The notes below the pieces were generated by a model, which saw nothing but the letters and a program-made list of their open reading frames with translations, made no database searches and had not been told where the DNA came from. A stretch of 35,738 nt of DNA from Candidatus Erabacter solicola (lineage in GTDB: Bacteria > Vulcanimicrobiota > Vulcanimicrobiia > Vulcanimicrobiales > Vulcanimicrobiaceae): contig PLDY01000068.1 in the NCBI GenBank assembly GCA_003136895.1, forward strand, positions 1 through 35,738, in the 5' to 3' direction. Below are positions 5,541 to 13,369 of this stretch, piece after piece. The first letter of the stretch is position 1. The number at the start of each line of letters is the position of its first letter. Both the position numbers and the translations under genes were made by a program.

Positions 5541-6365
5541 ATGACGACAGGCCGTTACGTTCGCCTCGGGCTCAGCTTGAGTCTCGTTTTCCTTGCGGTG
5601 CTGGCCAGCGGATCGATTGCGCAGGCAAGTCAATGTCCGATTGCGGTGTCAAATCTCGTGCCGATGCCCGATGGGAAACATTACGCGGCGATCATGCAAT
5701 CCACGGCTCAGGGGGCCGCCGATCTGCGCCTGAGCCTATACTCAGATGGCGCGACGTACGTCGTGACGTTCCCGATTGTCGTCTTCGATCGGCGGCTCGC
5801 GGATCTGGCCGATGGTGAGGTTCGACCGCGCCCGTTTACGGCTGCGCCGCTCTTCTTCACGCTTCCTCAGACGGACGCGCTACTAGCCGCCCGCACCGAT
5901 ATTGTCTCGGCCGTCGCCGCGCCGGTTTGCTCTCCGGAGTATCGATATTCGACAGTTTTGGAGCAGCGGCTCGATGCCAAATTCATGCCCTCTGCCGCTG
6001 CAGTATCTGAAAGTCAAGTTCTCGTCCAATTGTTCGGACGCGTGGCCGCCGCCAATGCAGCGCTTGTCGAAGCGAATGCCAAGCTTGATTGCGACGAGCA
6101 ATACGGTAAAGCCAAACTGGATAAGTTCGCACGCCCGTTCTATCCCGAGACGCTCGCCAACCACGCGGCCGGCACGGCACTGGTTGGAGTCGACCTCACG
6201 TCGTCCGGCGCAATCGAAAACGTGTCGCTTCTGAGGAGCGCCGGCAACCACTTCCTCGATCTGGCGGCGCTCAAGAGTGCGGCCGGCTCGATCTATCGCC
6301 CAGAATATTTCAGATGTCAGCCGACGGGCGGCCGTTACGTCCTCTCGATCCGACTTTCACCCTAG
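5541..6365 (+). CDS. Secreted protein with TonB C-terminal-like domain
   Basis: The preferred start is ATG 5541, because it gives a clean signal peptide (MTTGRYVRLGLSLSLVFLAV ending around SIAQAS) and has GGTGAAG upstream. ATG 5523 is an alternative. The mature protein is about 245 aa. Its middle portion matches no family I know. The last 75 residues fit the TonB C-terminal fold: FYPETLANHAAGTALVGVDL, SSGAIENVSLLRSAGNHFLD, then a final strand YVLSIRLSP. There is no N-terminal membrane anchor or proline-rich spacer, so it is a periplasmic TonB-C-like protein and not a true energy-transducing TonB. Cysteines at the mature N-terminus (SQCP), around residue 129, around 182 and near the end (FRCQP) may form disulfides. 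Confidence 0.75.
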   Translation: MTTGRYVRLGLSLSLVFLAVLASGSIAQASQCPIAVSNLVPMPDGKHYAAIMQSTAQGAADLRLSLYSDGATYVVTFPIVVFDRRLADLADGEVRPRPFTAAPLFFTLPQTDALLAARTDIVSAVAAPVCSPEYRYSTVLEQRLDAKFMPSAAAVSESQVLVQLFGRVAAANAALVEANAKLDCDEQYGKAKLDKFARPFYPETLANHAAGTALVGVDLTSSGAIENVSLLRSAGNHFLDLAALKSAAGSIYRPEYFRCQPTGGRYVLSIRLSP

Positions 6366-6375
6366 GTTCTAAGAT

Positions 6376-6600
6376 ATGCCGCTAGCAAATTCGTCGGGAC
6401 CGGAATGGTTGCGCGGAACCGAACTCGGCCGCCGCAGCGCGCCCGGCTGGCCAAATCTCATCGGCGAGATCTTTCGTTCGATTCGCTTGCTCTTCTCGGG
6501 GAGCCGGCGTCGCCCTAAAGCGCAACGCGAGGACGAGGGCGACATTGGAAGCCTCTCCGGCGGAAACGCAGAGCGTCTCGATGACGAACCGAAACTATAG
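6376..6600 (+). CDS. Possible small protein (74 aa), unknown
   Basis: The ORF starts 10 bp after the preceding stop (ATG 6376, MPLANSSGPEWLRGTELG) and contains one moderately hydrophobic stretch (LIGEIFRSIRLLFSG) followed by a charged tail. There is no good ribosome binding site and no recognisable domain. It fills an otherwise empty 240-bp gap and is on the same strand as its upstream neighbour. An ORF of this length can occur by chance in GC-rich DNA, so the call is tentative. Confidence 0.3.
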   Translation: MPLANSSGPEWLRGTELGRRSAPGWPNLIGEIFRSIRLLFSGSRRRPKAQREDEGDIGSLSGGNAERLDDEPKL

Positions 6601-6613
6601 TGCGGAGCGCGAC

Positions 6614-7102
6614 TCACTTCAGTTGCGTGTAGACGTAGACGGCGACGTCGTGGAGGTCTTGCTTCGAGAGTTGCCAGTGCGGCATGACGGGGTTGAGCAG
6701 ATGACTCTCGTTATCGACTCCGGTCGAAATCGCGCGGGCGAGCGAGTCGACGGTGTAGGGATGTTTTTGTGCGGTCACAATCGCTTTATGCCGAAGGTCC
6801 GCACTAACCGCGCCGCCTGAGAGATGCAGGCCGCCCGAGCCGTCGGCCCGGTGGCAAGCAGCACACGATTGATAGACCGTCGACGGCTGAGCCACGATCT
6901 GGACTGCGCTCAGATCCTTGCCGGTTTGAAAGATCGCGCGGCCGTTGGCGCCGGCACGCGTCGCGGCGATGCCGCCGGGTGACGCCAGCGTGACGGCTGT
7001 CGCAGCAGGCTGCGCCGAGTTATCGCGCGGAGCCGAGCATGCAGCCAGCGCGAGCAGGCCGGCCACGAGCCATCCTACATTCGAGGGCTTCATCTGATTC
7101 AT
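6614..7102 (-). CDS. c-type cytochrome lipoprotein
   Basis: The start ATG 7102 lies 9 nt downstream of GGAGG, better than the upstream TTG at 7111. The 162-aa protein begins with a lipoprotein signal sequence (WLVAGLLALAACSAPRD, lipobox LAAC). It has a single class I cytochrome c domain: heme-binding SCAACHRADGSGG (CxxCH) around residues 80-92 and the axial Met in LNPVMPHWQLS, then a final helix LHDVAVYVYTQLK. It would be a membrane-tethered monoheme electron carrier in the periplasm. No oxidase or dehydrogenase partner is adjacent. It is convergent with the upstream gene. Confidence 0.9.
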   Translation of the reverse strand: MNQMKPSNVGWLVAGLLALAACSAPRDNSAQPAATAVTLASPGGIAATRAGANGRAIFQTGKDLSAVQIVAQPSTVYQSCAACHRADGSGGLHLSGGAVSADLRHKAIVTAQKHPYTVDSLARAISTGVDNESHLLNPVMPHWQLSKQDLHDVAVYVYTQLK

Positions 7103-7214
7103 GAGCTGCAACCTCCGTTCGAATAGAGTCTACCCAAGATCGGTCGCGCACCTCCTGCCGGAGAGCGATGGAAAGGACTGCGCCGGCGCGAAGAAAAACG
7201 GCGACGGTCGACCT

Positions 7215-7290
7215 GGGGATGTAGCTCAGTTGGTAGAGCGCCAGCTTTGCAAGTTGGATGTCAGGAGTTCGAATCTCCTCATCTCCACCA
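7215..7290 (+). tRNA. tRNA-Ala(UGC) with encoded CCA
   Basis: The acceptor GGGGATG pairs with CATCTCC. The D-arm is GCTCAGTTGGTAGAGC, the anticodon loop CTTTGCAAG places TGC at 7248-7250, and the T-arm is AGGAGTTCGAATCTCCT. The discriminator A at 7287 is followed by encoded CCA. Confidence 0.97.
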
Positions 7291-7298
7291 CGACGAAC

Positions 7299-7330
7299 GG
7301 AAACGCCGGCAAGCGATTGCCGGCGTTTCC
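7299..7330 (+). terminator. Strong hairpin terminator after tRNA-Ala
   Basis: GGAAACGCCGGCAA pairs perfectly with TTGCCGGCGTTTCC around a GCGA tetraloop (14 bp) and is followed by TTCGTTTGGG. The hairpin is symmetrical and could also act on transcripts from the minus-strand gene ending at 7356, although no long T-run lies on that side. Confidence 0.8.
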
Positions 7331-7355
7331 TTCGTTTGGGTCGCGCGCGAGAGCG

Positions 7356-8087
7356 CTAGAGGAAGTGCCTCACCGAAGGCGTTTGGCAAACGCCGATCGA
7401 GTTTGAACCCTGGCTACACGGCGGTACCGTGATGATGTTCGTGATCGTCGTATGCACGTTGTGCTGCCACCACAGGACGATCGGGATAAACAGGAAGCCG
7501 AAGCCGCCGCCGCGCGCGACGACCGGCGCCGCTGCCACGACCACCGGGGCAGGCGCGAACTCCATTGGGGGAATGGGCGCAACGGGGGGCGGAGGCGGCG
7601 TAAAGATAACGGGCGTCTCCGGCGGCTGCGGAGGCTGCGGAGGCGGCGGGGCCGGCGGCACCGGCGCGAGCGCTACGCGACGAACGGGCGCGCGGTAAAT
7701 CCGGTGAACCGCGGCGACGACCGGCTTCACGACTTTCGTGCGCGAGACTGAGAGATTGCCGCAGACCTGTGGGACGTATACCGTTGCGCCGCTCGAAAGT
7801 TTGACTTTCCAGCCCATGACGCTCGCGGGAAGGACAGCCGAGCGCACGGCATAGACGCTGCCGTGGCGATTGCCCGCCATGACGTCGATCTTGTGAGGAA
7901 GCGTTACGTACAGCGCCTTACCGTCAAGGAGCGCGTTTCGGAACTCCTGATACTCTTTGTCGGACAGGCCGATCCGGCGCGCTGCATCGCCGAACAACTT
8001 CGCGTGCTCGCGTGTTGCGTTCCAAACCTCTTCGGCGTTGGCCGGTGGTGTCGTCATCATGTGGTCGACGTAGAGGTTGACTACCAT
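7356..8087 (-). CDS. Proline-rich protein of the EPS locus, unknown (243 aa)
   Basis: The ATG at 8087 follows GGGAGG at good spacing. Residues 1-75 are helical (ANAEEVWNATREHAKLFG, LSDKEYQEFRNALLDGKA). Residues 75-115 look like a small beta domain (GSVYAVRSAVLPA, GWKVKLSSGATVYVPQV). Residues 135-190 are extremely Pro/Ala-rich (PPAPPPPQPPQPPETP), typical of an extended spacer across the envelope. The C-terminal part has a hydrophobic patch (GFGFLFIPIVLWWQHN) that may be a membrane segment. No signal peptide is evident. A DosR-box-like palindrome lies about 100 bp upstream, so expression may follow the EPS genes. I do not recognise a family. Confidence 0.65.
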   Translation of the reverse strand: MVVNLYVDHMMTTPPANAEEVWNATREHAKLFGDAARRIGLSDKEYQEFRNALLDGKALYVTLPHKIDVMAGNRHGSVYAVRSAVLPASVMGWKVKLSSGATVYVPQVCGNLSVSRTKVVKPVVAAVHRIYRAPVRRVALAPVPPAPPPPQPPQPPETPVIFTPPPPPVAPIPPMEFAPAPVVVAAAPVVARGGGFGFLFIPIVLWWQHNVHTTITNIITVPPCSQGSNSIGVCQTPSVRHFL

Positions 8088-8182
8088 CCTAGTATGCCTC
8101 CCGGGAAAGACGCTTCGTGCATCGAGTTCATCATCTCAGTTATATGCCGAACGGATCGGACGGCACAGGGACCGACGCCGGG

Positions 8183-8983
8183 TCATTGGGGACCATAAGT
8201 CCCAACCGAGGCGGTGACGCCCGTGGCCATTACCGTCGCGGGCGGCGCCGGCGACGGGATCCGCCAGAGTTGCCCGGACGTGCGCAGGACCTCGAGGGTC
8301 CGCGCCCAGAGCTTGCGATATGAGATTCGGCCGGCTGCTTTGCGCCGGTGCTTGGGCCAAGCCAGGTGCGCGGGGATTTCCCGGACGCCGTGACCCTCCC
8401 GGAGCATCTCGGCGACGGCCCAGGAATTGAATTCTCCGTCCGGCTCCGCCTCGAAGAGTTGCCGCAGCACGCGGGCATCGTAGGCCCGAACCATGCCGGT
8501 GAACGTCGCCAGCCTTCCGTGTAAGCAGAGCGAAAGCCACCAGTTGGCCGTCCAGCTCGCCACGAGGCGAACGAAAGGGACGTTGCTGACCCGGCCGCCG
8601 GGCATATACGGCGAGGCCATGATGCAGGCCGCACCGGTCCGGTAGAGGTGCTCGACCATCGGCTCGATCGTCGCCGGCTCGTAACTAAGATCGGCGTCGA
8701 GGACGACGACGTTCGGCAGTTGGGCCGCTTGCGCGCCGGTGCGGATCGCAGCGACCATCCCCTGGTTCTTCGCGTGGCGCACCAAGTGCAACGCCCCGGG
8801 ATGCTCGCGGCTGAACGTCTCAACCAGGTCGGCCGTTTGATCCGTGCTGCCGTCGTCGACGATGATCAGCTCGGAGCGGTAGCGACTCTTGAGTCCAGTC
8901 AGGTACGTATCGAGGCGATCCAGCGCCCCGCGCAGAGCCGGCCCCTCGTTGAAGACCGGGACCACGACCGAAAAAGAATTCAT
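8183..8983 (-). CDS. GT2 glycosyltransferase, dolichol-phosphate-mannose-synthase-like
   Basis: The start is ATG 8983, preceded by AAGGCAGCA. ATG 8995 is possible but has no Shine-Dalgarno. The 266-aa GT-A fold shows SVVVPVFNEG, ELIIVDDGSTDQTADLVE, the nucleotide-sugar/metal motif VVLDADLSYEPATI and a GRLATFTGMVRAYDARVL region. There are no C-terminal membrane helices, so it is a soluble or peripheral enzyme that probably transfers a sugar from a nucleotide donor to polyprenyl phosphate or a lipid-linked glycan. It is divergent from the initiating sugar transferase and shares with it a 146-bp control region holding DosR-like sites. Confidence 0.88.
   Translation of the reverse strand: MNSFSVVVPVFNEGPALRGALDRLDTYLTGLKSRYRSELIIVDDGSTDQTADLVETFSREHPGALHLVRHAKNQGMVAAIRTGAQAAQLPNVVVLDADLSYEPATIEPMVEHLYRTGAACIMASPYMPGGRVSNVPFVRLVASWTANWWLSLCLHGRLATFTGMVRAYDARVLRQLFEAEPDGEFNSWAVAEMLREGHGVREIPAHLAWPKHRRKAAGRISYRKLWARTLEVLRTSGQLWRIPSPAPPATVMATGVTASVGTYGPQ
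8186..8205 (-). promoter_or_regulatory. DosR-box-like palindrome, site 1
   Basis: The plus strand reads TTGGGGACCATAAGTCCCAA, close to the 20-bp mycobacterial DosR consensus (GGGACTWWAGTCCC core) but with one extra base in the spacer. It overlaps the last codons of the GT2 gene and lies about 100 bp upstream of the proline-rich protein, its likely target. Three related sites occur in the locus. Confidence 0.5.
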
Positions 8984-9044
8984 TGCTGCCTTCATGGTAT
9001 CGGTCGCGCCGATAGAAGAATACGGGCGTTGGGGGCAGCCGGGC

Positions 9045-9058
9045 GGGACTAAGGTCCT
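9045..9058 (+). promoter_or_regulatory. DosR-box-like site 2 in the divergent EPS promoter
   Basis: GGGACTAAGGTCCT: half-sites GGGACT and GGTCCT are separated by AA, which is the exact 14-bp DosR spacing. It lies 72 bp upstream of the sugar transferase ATG (9130) and 62 bp upstream of the GT2 ATG (8983), so it could control both directions. Confidence 0.5.
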
Positions 9059-9059
9059 A

Positions 9060-9081
9060 GGCTCAATGCCCAAATTGAGCC
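9060..9081. promoter_or_regulatory. 8-bp inverted repeat in the divergent EPS promoter
   Basis: GGCTCAAT and ATTGAGCC are perfectly complementary around GCCCAA. The repeat sits between DosR-like site 2 and a weaker GGGACT half-site, and could be a second operator or a hairpin in the leader. Confidence 0.45.
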
Positions 9082-9086
9082 CGAAT

Positions 9087-9100
9087 GGGACTGCGACCGG
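9087..9100 (+). promoter_or_regulatory. Weak DosR-like half-site 2b
   Basis: GGGACTGCGACCGG has a perfect left half (GGGACT) but a degenerate right half. It lies 42 bp downstream of site 2 (four helical turns), an arrangement that recalls paired DosR sites. A TACGAT hexamer at 9115-9120 could be the -10 of the sugar transferase promoter. Confidence 0.3.
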
Positions 9101-9129
9101 ATGACGCGTCCTGGTACGATTACGGAGTC

Positions 9130-10581
9130 ATGGAGACGCTACAGCCGAACGGACTTGCGAGCAGCCTTGGGTATGCTCTTCCACAGGTCAAGCTGCGGCA
9201 ATCGCCCGCAGCGTATGCCGGCTGGCAGCGTGTGCTGCTCCTCGCGAGCGACCTGTTCGTACTCGTAACGGCGGGAACACTGGCCCTGTCGCTTCGGCAC
9301 GTTCCCCTAGCCGATCTCCTCGAGCGCTCGGACGTCGTCATGGCGCTCGCCTTCGCGGCCACGTCGTCGCTCTTGATTAACGAACGCGTCGGCCTCTACC
9401 GGGCCTCATTCAGCGGCAATGCGCGCAATCAGATCTACGGCGCATTTGCGGCATCCGCGATGGGCATCGTCCCGCCGCTGCTTATTCTGCTGTTGCTCCC
9501 GTCGCTTTCACCATTTCGGAGCGCTCTAGCGCTCGCAGCGCTCTTCTCGGCCACCGGTCTATCGGCCACGCGTTTCGTGTTCCACGCTTTACGCGACCGA
9601 GTCGCTCCGCCCAACGCGCGACGCATTGCGATCGTAGGAAAGCCCGAACGGGTCGACTTACTCCCCGGCGATCTGTCCCTGACCAGCCGCGATTCTATCT
9701 TGCGTCTGCCCATTGTGCGCTTCGACGAGGAGATGAATGAAGCTCTGCAGGACGGTGACCTGCAACAGCTGCAATGGTTGCAGAATGCGATAGCGTGGAA
9801 CTGCGACACCCTCATCGTGACCGAAGCGCTTCCGCCTTCGGTCATGCCGGCGATCCTGCGCGTCACCGAGGCACGCGGCATCAAACTCGCTTTTGCGCCG
9901 TTACGTCTGCGGCCGCACGCCTGCGACTTCCGCGTCCATCGCGATGGCGGAGTTGCTCTGCTCTATCCGAGCAGCCTTGCGATCTGCTCGCGCGGAGTCG
10001 GCCTGCTGCGCCGCGTCTTCGATCTGGCGATCGTGATGCCGGCGCTGATCGTGCTGGCGCCGCTGCTGTTGACGATCGCGTTGCTCGTCATGCTGGACTC
10101 GGGTGCGCCGATCTTTTACCGCCAGACTCGCGTCGGGCGCTATGGCAAAGAGTTTCAGATCCTCAAGTTCCGCACGATGAGTCAGGATGCCGAGAAGCAA
10201 ACCGGTCCGACGTGGGTTCAGGCCGGCGACGCGCGTGTGACGCGTCTCGGACGCCTTCTGCGCCGCTTAAGCCTCGACGAGTTGCCGCAGTTGGTCAACG
10301 TGCTGCGCGGCGAAATGTCGATCGTCGGGCCGCGTCCGGAACGCCCCTTCTACGTCGAGCGCTTTCGCGCAATTCTGCCGCGCTACGACGAGCGTCACCT
10401 CGTTCGTCCCGGCATCACCGGCTGGTCGCACCTCAATATGCGGCGCGATGTCGTCGACACGTCGGCGATCGGCGAGCGCTTGAGCTACGACCTGTTCTAT
10501 CTCGAAAACTGGTCGATCTTCTTCGATGCGACGATCGTTTTCAAGACGGCGGCCGAGGTCTTCTTTCACAAGGCCGCCTGA
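9130..10581 (+). CDS. Polyprenyl-phosphate sugar-1-phosphate transferase (EPS initiation)
   Basis: The probable start is ATG 9130, giving about 483 aa. The N-terminal half has several membrane helices (VLLLASDLFVLVTAGTLALS and a long hydrophobic block around 9440-9560) and a CoA-binding-like cytoplasmic region. The C-terminal 180 residues are a bacterial sugar transferase domain: a membrane helix LAIVMPALIVLAPLLLTIAL, FYRQTRVGRYGKEFQILKFR, FRTMSQDAE, LSLDELPQLVNVLRGEMS, IVGPRPERPF and RPGITGWSHL. The enzyme moves a sugar-1-phosphate from UDP-sugar to polyprenyl phosphate to start repeat-unit assembly at the inner membrane. The architecture is that of WbaP/EpsE-type proteins. The substrate sugar cannot be read from sequence. 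The flippase follows 16 bp downstream. Confidence 0.93.
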   Translation: METLQPNGLASSLGYALPQVKLRQSPAAYAGWQRVLLLASDLFVLVTAGTLALSLRHVPLADLLERSDVVMALAFAATSSLLINERVGLYRASFSGNARNQIYGAFAASAMGIVPPLLILLLLPSLSPFRSALALAALFSATGLSATRFVFHALRDRVAPPNARRIAIVGKPERVDLLPGDLSLTSRDSILRLPIVRFDEEMNEALQDGDLQQLQWLQNAIAWNCDTLIVTEALPPSVMPAILRVTEARGIKLAFAPLRLRPHACDFRVHRDGGVALLYPSSLAICSRGVGLLRRVFDLAIVMPALIVLAPLLLTIALLVMLDSGAPIFYRQTRVGRYGKEFQILKFRTMSQDAEKQTGPTWVQAGDARVTRLGRLLRRLSLDELPQLVNVLRGEMSIVGPRPERPFYVERFRAILPRYDERHLVRPGITGWSHLNMRRDVVDTSAIGERLSYDLFYLENWSIFFDATIVFKTAAEVFFHKAA

Positions 10582-10597
10582 CCAACGCGACGATCCG

Positions 10598-11908
10598 GTG
10601 AGCGTTCCGAAACGCTCCCTGACGCGTCTATCGCTCAACACCTTCGCGAATATTGTGATCGGCATGGTCGCGCAGATCGCGGCCGGAATCGCGGTCGCTC
10701 GGATCCTCGGGCCGGCGAATAAAGGCATCATTACCTACGCCGGATACTTGCTCGTCTTCGCCGTCACGCTCGCCGACGGCATCCGCGACGCGATCTCGTA
10801 TCAGATCGGCAAGCGCGGACTGCCGGCAAGGGACGTATGGTCTGCCGCTCTGCGGCTCATCGCCGTAGCCGGGCTCGTAGGCTCCCTAGTCTTTATCGCG
10901 CTCGCCTGGTTCTGGCCGCTCGAGCGCGCGGCGTTCGTAGCGGCCGCAATCGCCTTCGCGTTCGCGGTCTATTTGCAGAGCGTCAATTGTCTGTATCAAA
11001 TATTCCACCGCGTCGAACGCATCAACCTGACGAACTCACTGACGGTCGGCGCCGGAGCGCCGCTGATCACGCTGCTGCTTCTCCTCGTATGGCACGTCGG
11101 CGTTCCGATCGTGCTCGGTGTCTGGGTCGCCGCGTACGTCGTCGCAGCGGTATGGAATTCGTTCGGGCTCAAGGCGATGCTCGGCGCTAAGATTTCCGGG
11201 ACGAATCTCGCCCCGCTCGTTCGTGAGCAAATTGGTTTCGGAGTCAAAGCGGCGCTCTCGTCAACCCTTGCGTTCCTGGCCTTGCGAGTCGACGTCTTCA
11301 TCGTAGCCGCCATCATGTCGGCGGCGTCACTCGGCGTTTATACGCTCGCGCTTGCCGCAGGCGAACTTATGTGGGTGTTCAGCCGGTCGCTGCTGTGGGC
11401 TTCCACCGGGCGAATCGCAACCGATCGGCACGAAGATGCCGTCGCATTAGCCGCTCGCGTCAGCCGCACGTCGCTCGCATTACATTTTGCGGTGGGGGCC
11501 GCGCTCTTCGCCGCTGGGCCCGCGTTGATCGACCTCGTCTATGGCGGTCGTTTCAGCGGCGCGGGCCCGGTCTTGCGAATTCTGCTTCCGGGCCTGGTTC
11601 TCTACGGCGCCGACGGGGCGCTGTCGTACTTCATCGCCGTTCGCGCGGGCCGGCCCGGGCTTCTGCTGGGCTTCCAAAGTATTACCCTCGCGGCTTGCGG
11701 CGCGCTGACGTATGCCGGCGTCCTCCGCTTCGGCATGGTTGGTGCGGCATGGGCGGACACCATCGCATACGTGCTCGCTTTCGCGCTGAAAGCCGGCTTC
11801 TTCGTCAGATTGACCGGCGCGGCGCCGCTCGATATCTTGCTCGCGCGGCCCTCGGATATTCCGTCTGGGCTACGGACGCGGCTGCGACAGATTCTTCGGA
11901 AGACCTGA
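10598..11908 (+). CDS. Polysaccharide flippase (Wzx-like, MOP/MATE superfamily)
   Basis: Start GTG 10598 follows the sugar transferase stop by 16 bp. The frame extends upstream, but only within the previous gene. The 436-aa product has about 12 membrane helices with the typical N-terminal signature SLNTFANIVIGMVAQIAAG and ARILGPANKGIITYAGY. It would flip undecaprenyl-linked repeat units across the inner membrane for Wzy-dependent polymerisation. The last 39 bp overlap the end of the convergent GT-C gene, an unusually long convergent overlap. Confidence 0.9.
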   Translation: MSVPKRSLTRLSLNTFANIVIGMVAQIAAGIAVARILGPANKGIITYAGYLLVFAVTLADGIRDAISYQIGKRGLPARDVWSAALRLIAVAGLVGSLVFIALAWFWPLERAAFVAAAIAFAFAVYLQSVNCLYQIFHRVERINLTNSLTVGAGAPLITLLLLLVWHVGVPIVLGVWVAAYVVAAVWNSFGLKAMLGAKISGTNLAPLVREQIGFGVKAALSSTLAFLALRVDVFIVAAIMSAASLGVYTLALAAGELMWVFSRSLLWASTGRIATDRHEDAVALAARVSRTSLALHFAVGAALFAAGPALIDLVYGGRFSGAGPVLRILLPGLVLYGADGALSYFIAVRAGRPGLLLGFQSITLAACGALTYAGVLRFGMVGAAWADTIAYVLAFALKAGFFVRLTGAAPLDILLARPSDIPSGLRTRLRQILRKT

Positions 11909-13369
11909 AAGTTCAACGACTCGGTTGAGGTAAAACGTTGCGCCGCCTGCGATTGGAAAACCTTGGGCGACCGCGCTTTCGAGGTAGTTGCAACCGTCGG
12001 CGGGATCGGCGTCCGCGCAATCCTCACCGATGACGAGCCAGACGCGATGTCCGCGAACCAGCCGCCCGAGGCCGGCCTGCGCATCGGAGGCCGACATGAA
12101 TCCCGCGGATCCTTCGTTGTATGTCTGCTGGTTCTCAGAGCGCGGGAAGGCACGCACCTCGGCGGGGCCATGGTACGAGCGCGCGAACGCGGGAAGCGCG
12201 CGCGCCGGAAAGACCGCGATGCGGTCGCCGGCCTGCGCGTGCGTCGATAGGTACAGGCCGACGCGTGGCCAGTCGCCAGGTTTGGCGAGGGTGCGATAGG
12301 TCGTAACCAACGTCGCGATCGCGAACAATGCGTAGACGACGGCAATCGCACCGGCCGCCTTGGGCCGGCCGTCGATTGCGACCCGTGAGACGAGAACGTA
12401 CAACGCCGCAAACTCAGGTACGAAGAGGCCGACGAAATGCCGTGGTAACACGTACTGGATGTGCAACAGCGTGGCGGCGAGGAAAAACACACTCCACATG
12501 ACCAACGGCACGCAGAGAATAGCCCACTCTCGGCGCTCGAGCCGGGGAACTGCAAAACGCGCCGACACCGCCCCCGCCGCCAGTCCCGCGGCGAGGTGAA
12601 GGTACACAAGCCAGCGCCAGGATCCGAACCAGTCGTAAGACCGCGGCAACGCAAACGCGACGACCGGCTGCACGGTGTGCGCGAAAATGCTTGGTATGCT
12701 CGCAGCCCCGAGATAGGCGGCGGCAGCCTGGCCCGGCGCCCACCAGAGGGTTGGTGCGATCGCGATCCCAACCACGGCGCACGCAATGATAAAAGACCGC
12801 AGTGCCACGTAACGGCGCGCGCAGATCAAACTCACGGCGCCCGCGACGAGCGCAAACGCTAGAAAATACTGGACGTAAATCGACGCGATCGCGACGGCCA
12901 CGAACCAGATGCGCGCGCTCGGCCGCGAGCCGGTCAAATAGCCGTCGTAGAAAAGTATCCAAAGAATCGCCGACAGGAGTAGCGCCAGCGCATAGAGGCG
13001 GATTTCGAGCGCGGCATATACCACGAACGGGTTCGCGAGGGTCAGTATGACAAATGGAATCGGGGAGATGCCGGGACGAATTCTCCGCGCGATCTCGCGG
13101 GCGGCGAACGCAACTCCGGCCACACACAGGATCGAGAAAAGGCGCGCGAAGAAGACGGAAGAGTCGATGCTGCGCCAGAGTGCGAGAAGGACGAAGTACA
13201 GCGGCGCCTGCAATTCGAACGAAAGGGCTCGCCCGTATGCGTAGACGGCGCCGTGCGCCGTCGTTGCCAAGGTGTACTCTTCGTCCCACCAGGTGCCCAG
13301 AATGGCGCCCAGAATGGCGAGTGCTAGGGTGATGCTTCCGACGACGACGTAGAAGCGCCGATCGCTCAC
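11870..13369 (-). CDS. GT-C-type membrane glycosyltransferase (GT39/ArnT-like)
   Basis: The 499-aa protein starts at ATG 13369, overlapping the preceding stop as ATGA. The first periplasmic loop contains the acidic catalytic motif WWDEEYTLATTAHG, characteristic of GT-C enzymes that use polyprenyl-phosphate sugars. About ten hydrophobic helices follow (RLYALALLLSAILWILFYD; FVAVAIASIYVQYFLAFALV), and a soluble C-terminal domain of about 130 residues ends the protein. It probably adds a side-branch sugar to the polymer or to lipid A-like acceptors on the periplasmic side. It is the last gene of the long minus-strand EPS operon. Confidence 0.85.
   Translation of the reverse strand: MSDRRFYVVVGSITLALAILGAILGTWWDEEYTLATTAHGAVYAYGRALSFELQAPLYFVLLALWRSIDSSVFFARLFSILCVAGVAFAAREIARRIRPGISPIPFVILTLANPFVVYAALEIRLYALALLLSAILWILFYDGYLTGSRPSARIWFVAVAIASIYVQYFLAFALVAGAVSLICARRYVALRSFIIACAVVGIAIAPTLWWAPGQAAAAYLGAASIPSIFAHTVQPVVAFALPRSYDWFGSWRWLVYLHLAAGLAAGAVSARFAVPRLERREWAILCVPLVMWSVFFLAATLLHIQYVLPRHFVGLFVPEFAALYVLVSRVAIDGRPKAAGAIAVVYALFAIATLVTTYRTLAKPGDWPRVGLYLSTHAQAGDRIAVFPARALPAFARSYHGPAEVRAFPRSENQQTYNEGSAGFMSASDAQAGLGRLVRGHRVWLVIGEDCADADPADGCNYLESAVAQGFPIAGGATFYLNRVVELSGLPKNLSQPRP

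Noticed and set aside
11602-12786. Long minus-strand ORF of 394 aa within the GT-C and flippase genes
   Set aside because: Arg/Ser/Pro-rich shadow with no domain. The overlapping GT-C frame has membrane helices and the WWDEEYT motif.
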